From Solicoccozyma terricola (taxonomy: Eukaryota > Basidiomycota > Tremellomycetes > Filobasidiales > Piskurozymaceae): DNA of 64,000 nucleotides. The DNA lies in assembly GCA_001600875.1 (NCBI GenBank), contig BCLD01000019.1, positions 387,378 to 451,377 on the forward strand, read 5' to 3'. Shown piece by piece: positions 58,378 through 64,000 of this stretch. The notes under the pieces are model-generated. The model ran no database searches and was not told where the DNA came from. It saw only the letters and a program-made list of their open reading frames with translations. Position numbers and translations under genes: made by a program. Within the stretch, counting starts at the first letter, position 1; the number at the start of each line of letters is the position of its first letter.

Positions 58378-58784
58378 GAGTCCTTTTCACGGAGTAATTC
58401 TCTGACGTCCTTGCGAATTCACAGACCCAAAATGTCATGGCTCCGCTATTGAGCGCTTCCTCTAACCTGTCTTGGTAAGAAGCGGACGCAAGATCGTCTC
58501 AGACGCCGCGACGGGATTTTTGGACTTTGAGGTTGACCATATGTATACGTAGTGGACGTGGACGAAGGACTAAATTTGATAGCAATGCTTGAGTGGATGC
58601 ACCGGGTATCATGTTTTGCCCATTGCAAGGCTACCCCCTGCCCCACACTGTCAAAGTGGACGCGCATGGGGTTCGCGCAATCCGTCCACGCGGCGAAACT
58701 CCCAACTCGTCCACCCACCTTGCTGCCTTATATCGCATCGCATCGTGCAACTCGACACTCTCCAATCAGCTCATACCATCCAAC
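58378..58784. other. Promoter of the GH1 beta-glucosidase
   Basis: No gene seen. It contains the 13-bp element at 58684-58696 and a TATA-like CTTATATCG near 58728-58736. Confidence 0.55.
58684..58696 (+). promoter_or_regulatory. 13-bp element shared with the GH3 beta-glucosidase promoter
   Basis: ACGCGGCGAAACT, identical to 14315-14327, lies 89-101 bp upstream of the GH1 ATG. Orientation relative to transcription is opposite to the GH3 copy. Confidence 0.5.
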
Positions 58785-60958
58785 ATGATTCATGACAATC
58801 TCGACAACGCATCCCCTGCCACCGCGCCTTCTACCGCTGCTACAGTATCCTCCATCCTCTCCGACCCTGCATTCGCGAAATGTTTGCCACCCACATTCGC
58901 ACTTGGTTTTGCGACTGCGTCTTACCAGATCGAAGGTGGCTATGACAGTGACGGCAAGTCTCCGTCCAACTGGGATCAGTTCCTCCACGGTAAACCGGAT
59001 AATGGAGAGGTCGCTAACGATTCGTATCACCGCGTGGCGGAAGATATCAAGTGTTTGAAGGAGTATGGGGCAAGCGCCTATAGGTTCTCAGTATCTTGGC
59101 CAAGGGTTATTCCGCAGGGTAAGGCAGTAAATTGCTCTTCCGAAGCTGCACAGGCCTAATTCTTAGCCATTCGTACTCAGGAGGGCGTGACGACCCTATC
59201 AACGAGAAAGGTATGCAGTATTATTCCGATCTCGTATGTCGTCTCACATGTCCTGTCAGAATTCCCCCATCACTCATCCAACACTCGACGGACATATACA
59301 GGTGGACGCCCTTCTAGCAGCCAATATGACCCCTTGGGTGACCATCTATCACTGGGATCATCCTTCCGCTCTGGATGAACGCTACGGCGGATGGAAGAAC
59401 CGTTCTGAGATGGTCAGAGACTTTGAAGCGTACGCAAGGAGGCTCTTTGAGAGGTTGGGCGACAGAGTGAAGCATTGGATTACATTCAATGAGGTGGGTC
59501 ATACGTTTCTCGTGAAACGTCGGGACTGCGTTAACGGGCGGTTCGCATGAACAGCCACATATTTTCACCATGTTGAATTCTGTAGCTTTGCAACAACCTA
59601 ATTGGGATATCGCCGTGGACCCTTACAAGTAGGCGATACTATACCTGGGATAAGGGGATGACAATTGTACTGACAATCCACCTAACGGTCTCGTAGACTC
59701 GGCAAATCCATTATCCTGGCCCATGCTACAGCGTACCGTCTGTACAAGAACGAATTCGCTGCAAAGCAAGGTGGAACTATCGGACTGACATTGGTGAGCA
59801 TTTTCGGCGGGAAGCGAGAACGGATTAGCAGAGCCTTTTACTCATGAATCTCATGACAGGATTGCGATTGGATCGAGCCGTTGGATGATTCACAGGAAGC
59901 CAAAGACGCTGCGCAGTTCGGATTGGATTATTGTTTTGGATGGGTGCGTGAATATTCTTTAGTGGGAGGTGTGCAGTGGTGCTAAATCTCTGTTATCTGT
60001 CGTGGTAGTTCGCAGACCCAGTTTGTGAGTCAACCCAGGCCCTTCTCCTAACATGTGCGCCCCCACTGAATAATGCTACGGCGGTTACCATCAGACCTCG
60101 GAAAGTTCCCCGAATCCCTCGCCAAGCGATACACGGAAGCTGCCGATGAGTTCAGCTTCACCGACGAAGAATGGAAGCTCGTCAAAGGCTCTTCAGACTT
60201 GTGGGTCGCTTCTCGCACCGTCTTTCAAACCTTTACTGAGTAGAAGGTTGCATATCCCCCTTAGCTTCGGACTCAACACCTACGGCACTGGATACGCAAC
60301 TGGAAAGATGTACCCAAAGGGAGAAGGCAACCTTTTCCAAATATTGTTTGGCGACATTGAGCGTGTGTTTGAAAAAGATGGCAAGCCGATCGGATTGAGG
60401 GGACACAATGGTCACCCGTACACTGGTAAGTAGAACATCGGTGGTGTCAGGGGAATGGAATCCAGCGTGCTGACCTTCAGCCTACGTCCAGTTCCATGGG
60501 GCTTCCGTAAACTCCTCCAATACATCGATCACCGGTACACCCGCACTCTCGGGCTCAGTATCAACATCACAGAGAACGGATTCGCCGTCGCCAACGAGCA
60601 CGAGAAGAAAGTCGAGGAGATCATCGAAGACGATGCACGACAGGCATATTATGCCGGGTACATTGGAGAGTTGCTCAACGCGGTCACACAGGATGGTATC
60701 AAGATGGGGAGCTATTTCGGATGGTCATTGGCTGAGTGAGTGGGCGTGGCGTTGTATCCCTCGGGGCGGAGGGGGCGGGGGGAACACCAGCAGCTGATGA
60801 TTTAATCGCTCGCTCCTCACAGCAACCTCGAATGGATTCACGGTTACAACCCCAGGATGGGCGTGACCTATGTGGACCGTGCTAATGATCTCCGCCGAAC
60901 ACCGAAGAAATCGGCATTCATGCTCAGGGACATCTTCCAATATATAAAGCAGGACTGA
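58785..60958 (+). CDS. GH1 beta-glucosidase
   Basis: Family 1 glycosidase acting on beta-glucosides by a retaining mechanism. ATG 58785 gives MIHDNLDNASPATAP, then LPPTFALGFATASYQIEGGYDSDGKSPSNWDQFLH, ASAYRFSVSWPRVIPQ, MTPWVTIYHWDHPSALDERYGGW, and WITFNE|PHIFTML with the acid/base Glu just before an intron. Next come FFGLNTYGTGYATGKMYP and SINITENGF, with the nucleophile Glu in the TENG motif, and [27 protein letters not shown]. The protein is full length for the family and ends IKQD. No signal peptide, so intracellular; it may hydrolyse imported cellobiose or aryl-glucosides. About nine introns. Promoter element shared with the GH3 gene. Confidence 0.94.
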
Positions 60959-61070
60959 GAGGTTGTCGGGGACGATGCTGTTGTGCTGGTAGCATAATGG
61001 GGCCCTTATTGTGATATATCATAGCGTGCGATAACAAAACACATTTTTTACATTCCTTAAATCTTCACTG

Positions 61071-61903
61071 TCAAACCCCCAAAGCCTTCTTCATATAGTC
61101 CAGATCCTTGCCCTCCAACCAATCGATGAATGAACGATAAAAGTCATCTCTCTCTTTACCAACTAGCTGTGGCAGATCCATCTTGATCTTGTATGCGGCA
61201 CTTTGTCCATAAGCAAGATACCGATACCCTTCGGGGAATGTTAACAATTTCTCCTGATCAAACTTGGGTACTCTCGCCGGGTCAACAGGAGTAGCTCGGT
61301 CCTTTTCGTAAATACCCTTGAAGAACTGCCGAAAAGGTGAAAACGAAGATATCAAAGTCAATAAGTCAAGCTGTCACTGAATATTCCAAGCGTGAGATAT
61401 TTCAATTCACATGTGTTTTCCAAGCCCCATCTTCCTTCTTCTCCACGAAGAAGCAAAGTCGACAATCAGCATCAATGTCCACTTCGCATGTTTCACCGTC
61501 CACAATCGACGGCATGATGAACCGCTGAGTGATAGTTCTGCACATGAAGCAAAAGAGAGGCATTAGTACGCTGCAAGTCCGTGCATCTAACGTCATCAGA
61601 AATGGGTCTCTCACGCTTTGAGCTTCCCTAGAGCCCGTTTTCCAGCTGCAGGACCGGAAGTAGCGATGTCAATAGTACAGCCGTTAGCCCTATGCTAAGA
61701 GATTTTACGCCGCAAATCAGCGTTTCTGTTGATTTTGGCAGTTTCATTTCGATCGAAAGAAAAGAAAACAAAGCAAAACTCACGGCAATCTTTACACCTT
61801 TCTCAAACCCTTTTTGACTAATTTTGATAAATTCATCGATGGGTACACCGCCTGACCAAGTTGTGAATACGTATGCGTCATTTACAGCGAATAGAGCTCG
61901 CAT
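61071..61903 (-). CDS. NTF2/SnoaL-like fold candidate protein
   Basis: Exons join as MRALFAVNDAYVFTTWSGGVPIDEFIKISQKGFEKGVKIA, ANGCTIDIATSGPAAGKRALGKLKA, TITQRFIMPSIVDGETCEVDIDADCRLCFFVEKKEDGAWKTHV and FFKGIYEKDRATPVDPARVPKFDQEKLLTFPEGYRYLAYGQSAAYKIKMDLPQLVGKERDDFYRSFIDWLEGKDL. The alternating strands followed by VKGxYEKD-type and PEGYRYLAY motifs suggest the small alpha/beta cone fold of SnoaL/NTF2-like proteins common in fungi, but I cannot name a function. No signal peptide. Four exons with clear GTGAG donors. Confidence 0.6.
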
Positions 61904-61952
61904 CTTTTATAATAACGAAGGCGTTTGGTTGGGGTAACTTCAACGGATAAAT

Positions 61953-62521
61953 TCAACGGTATTCTTGTTCACTGCTTCCATTCACCTTGGTCCATTCGCA
62001 AGCATCTCTATGACAAGGAAACCCTTCACATAACTCCCGGATCTTCCATCGTTCAATTGCGTCTGATAGATTGATATGATCAGCTTAAAAGATCGGGATT
62101 GAATGCAGCAGAATCTCCGCCACGGCAAGGCAGGCACGCAGGCAGGCAGGGACGACTCTCACCTCCGTCGTTCCCATTCAACGAGCAACTGAGTGTGGAA
62201 GGTGGAAGAGGAGGTTCTGATCCAAGTGGTAATGCCATGATTTAGGTGTTGTTGTAGGGGTGGGGGTGGGGGTGGCTCGGAGGGGGGTTGCGGAACTGTT
62301 GATGGACAAGTTGCTTTCTCTACAAGGGTTTGATCGGCACAACAGTTGCATGTCCCTCCATCTGTATGGATGTAATGTTGAGAGGTTATTCGGTTTCCGG
62401 CTCGGCCGATCTCGCGTGGCAGTGGGCATACACCAGGCACCAAATTGAAAACATTGTTTTGTTTGTCGCCTCCTATTAGCCGGGTGGAAGGGGGAGGGGG
62501 AAGTGTTTGGGTTGGGGGCAT
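61953..62521 (-). CDS. Cysteine-rich small protein candidate
   Basis: ATG 62521 starts MPPTQTLPPPPSTRLIGG, then NVFNLVPGVCPLPREIGR and TDGGTCNCCADQTL. A downstream exon pair, accepted after TCCACACTCAG and TCTATCAG, reads [44 protein letters not shown] and ends at 61953. The last exon is clearly protein-like with paired cysteines ([14 protein letters not shown]). I could not find a donor of the right phase between the first and second parts, so the model is incomplete. A small zinc-binding or disulfide protein is possible; unrecognised. Confidence 0.4.
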
Positions 62522-63464
62522 TTTGTTCAAGCCTCTTTGTATTTGATGGGTATAGGACAAGAGCTTAGAGCTCTGTGCTGTGCGTTCGGCATGTCAAATG
62601 CTTTCAAATGTAGTCAGTTCGTTCACCTTCCGGTTTTACTTATTTATTCAGCAACGCCGAGACTTCCCAACAAATTGTTGAATACGCATCAAGACCTCAA
62701 ATATTTGGTAACAGGAATGAACAGACGACTGGTGATGAAAACAATGAAGCTGTTCTACATGTATACCATCTTATACAGATTGATCATCTTGGTTTCGATC
62801 CCTTTGTTTCGAAGAAAAGGAGCGAAGCAAGGGGATCCATCGTTATCCGCCGTTCCCCCGTCTTCCGGAAACGGCTTGAGTTCTGCTAGAGTTCTCCGAC
62901 CTCATTGGTCCAGGTTGTCCACAGCACTGATTATACCCGTTGGACTTCGCGAAACTGCAACACAGCAATAAGTTCGGCGATGCACCCGATTTCCTGCGCC
63001 GGAGACCCAGAAAAAGGGGCTTTTTGTGTTTCCTTTCTCTTTTTTGGCCGGAGTGACATGCGACGCGTTTGGGGGGGGGGATGGTAGTATCAAAAGACGT
63101 GCAAGGGGGGGAGAGGGGGCCAGGGGGACATGGGAAGGGAAGGGATGCAGGGGGACATGGGAGTGGGAGAAGGGAAGAGCAGGGGATGAGACGTGCATTG
63201 CCCAGGGGCGTGGAATGCTGTGCTGGTCGACACAGGAGTCGGTGCTTCGGGTGCGGGTGGCACGAAATAATTTCAGACCACGCGTTGCGTTTGTTGATGT
63301 CGAAACTGAGATATATCATCCAGGGTACCCATCGAAACCATCGGATCAAGTTACAAATCATCCACCATCTCACATACAAACACACTCACTTGTTGTTGAC
63401 CTCTCACCACCCCCACCACCCCACCACACAACCACAAACACACACACACACACAACCTCCCACC
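62522..63464. other. Upstream region of the second Kre9-like gene
   Basis: No gene recognised. 63070-63200 is strongly G-rich with runs of G10 and G7 and a direct repeat of CAGGGGGACATGGGA (63121-63135 and 63148-63162). A CA dinucleotide run (63437-63453) forms the leader. Confidence 0.55.
63121..63162 (+). repeat. 15-bp direct repeat in G-rich upstream region
   Basis: CAGGGGGACATGGGA occurs twice, 27 bp apart, within a tract of many G runs that could fold as a G-quadruplex. Confidence 0.6.
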
Positions 63465-63652
63465 ATGTTCACCACTCTCATCGCACTCGCTCTCCTCCCG
63501 CTCTCCTTGGCCATCCAAGTAACCACACCAGCAACCTCGGCTGATCTAGCTATTGGTGGTGCTTCTACCTCTACCCAGGTTCAATGGCAGAGCGTGGTTA
63601 CTGATCCAACAACCTTTGCAATGGTTTTGGTTAACCCGGTGAGTAGGGGGGA

Positions 63653-63686
<34 letters not shown>

Positions 63687-64000
63687 GGTGATTGAAAGGG
63701 GGATATGGCGACTCGCAAAGGAGGTATTCACATAACATGGACGCTGACACATTCTCTTACTCCTGCTTTCACCTTATCTACCCCGCCTATCGCATTTTCA
63801 CTCTTTCGACAAATCCCCTTGATAACACCTCCTTGCCCCCCCCCCCCCCTAAACGAATCCACGTAACTTCAGAACAACGCCATCCTTCCCAACTCTCCAG
63901 TCACTCTTAACGCGAACGTCTCTACTTCCAGTGGAAGTTTGAGCGTTACCTACCCCAAGTGAGTTATATCGAAAGATTCCTGGGAACCCCCCCCCCCCCC
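63465..64000 (+). CDS. Second Kre9/Knh1-like secreted protein (3' end outside window)
   Basis: Signal peptide MFTTLIALALLPLSLAIQ, then VTTPATSADLAIGGASTSTQVQWQSVVTDPTTFAMVLVNP, spliced to NNAILPNSPVTLNANVSTSSGSLSVTYPK. This is the same N-terminal domain as the gene at 45565 (WSSAATDPSPFRIILNN versus WQSVVTDPTTFAMVLVN). The first intron (63639-63872) contains a 31-nt G run and a 14-nt C run; the second intron runs off the window in a C14 tract. A Ser-rich stalk and GPI signal would be expected beyond the edge. Confidence 0.8.
63654..63849 (+). repeat. G31 and C14 homopolymers within one intron
   Basis: G at 63654-63684 and C at 63836-63849 lie in the same intron and are complementary, 151 nt apart. 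Confidence 0.8.

Noticed and set aside
10879..60958. A beta-glucoside utilisation gene cluster
   Set aside because: The GH3 and GH1 genes are about 45 kb apart with many housekeeping genes between; only the promoter element links them.
63069..63464. Upstream extension of the second Kre9-like frame
   Set aside because: The G-rich translation (Gly/Arg) and position before a clear signal peptide indicate non-coding DNA.
1..64000. Transposon, retroelement or virus-like gene
   Set aside because: No transposase, reverse transcriptase, integrase or terminal repeats were seen in any frame.

Overview
The window is an ordinary stretch of a basidiomycete nuclear genome, most likely a Tremellomycetes yeast (relatives of Cryptococcus). 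Genes are compact and intron-rich: most introns are about 50-120 nt, with GTGAGT/GTAAGT donors, CTAAC/CTGAC-like branch sites and YAG acceptors. Start codons usually sit in a CACC-ATG context, and genes alternate strand so that convergent and divergent pairs dominate. I call 31 protein-coding loci, about 25 of which I can name. Gene spans include introns. I saw no rRNA or tRNA gene, transposon, CRISPR or centromere-like repeat. Functional names rest on motifs I could read after joining exons by eye; I ran no database search.

Layout. 0-18 kb: ALG3 mannosyltransferase (minus, cut by the left edge), a weak ORF, a C2H2 finger/SUMO-interaction-motif/coiled-coil protein, a proline-rich unknown, the spliceosome protein CWC21 with an RS-like tail, SND2/TMEM208, a phytanoyl-CoA-dioxygenase-like enzyme, a GH3 beta-glucosidase with a PA14 insert, and the AP-1 beta subunit. 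18-36 kb: ribosomal protein eS1, a KAPA-synthase-like enzyme (biotin pathway), AP-3 mu, a secreted ferritin-like Rds1-type protein, a mitochondrial rhomboid protease, a large DEVH RNA helicase with UBA and RWD domains, and a multi-pass membrane protein. 36-51 kb: proteasome alpha PSMA1/Pre5, NIP7, a very acidic Myb/telobox-like nuclear protein, a Kre9/Knh1-like GPI protein, a multi-pass membrane protein and COP9 signalosome subunit 4. 51-64 kb: the cell-wall regulator KNR4/SMI1, GET3 ATPase, two orphan ORFs, a GH1 beta-glucosidase, an NTF2-like-fold candidate, a cysteine-rich candidate and a second Kre9/Knh1-like protein cut by the right edge.

There is no metabolic or defence gene cluster. 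Functional echoes are two post-translational ER-targeting factors (SND2, GET3), two adaptor subunits (AP-1 beta, AP-3 mu), three wall-related genes (KNR4 and two Kre9-like) and two apparently intracellular beta-glucosidases. The most interesting signals are regulatory or structural: a 13-bp element shared by the two unlinked beta-glucosidase promoters; TGACGTGT boxes repeated with 60-bp spacing in the CWC21/SND2 divergent promoter and found again in other promoters; long C homopolymers on the coding strand of many introns, with a G31...C14 pair in one intron; a PSMA1 gene that opens with exons of 3, 36 and 24 nt; a GC-AG intron in eS1; and the telobox-like protein, whose reading frame crosses a TGA unless a 57-nt intron is removed.
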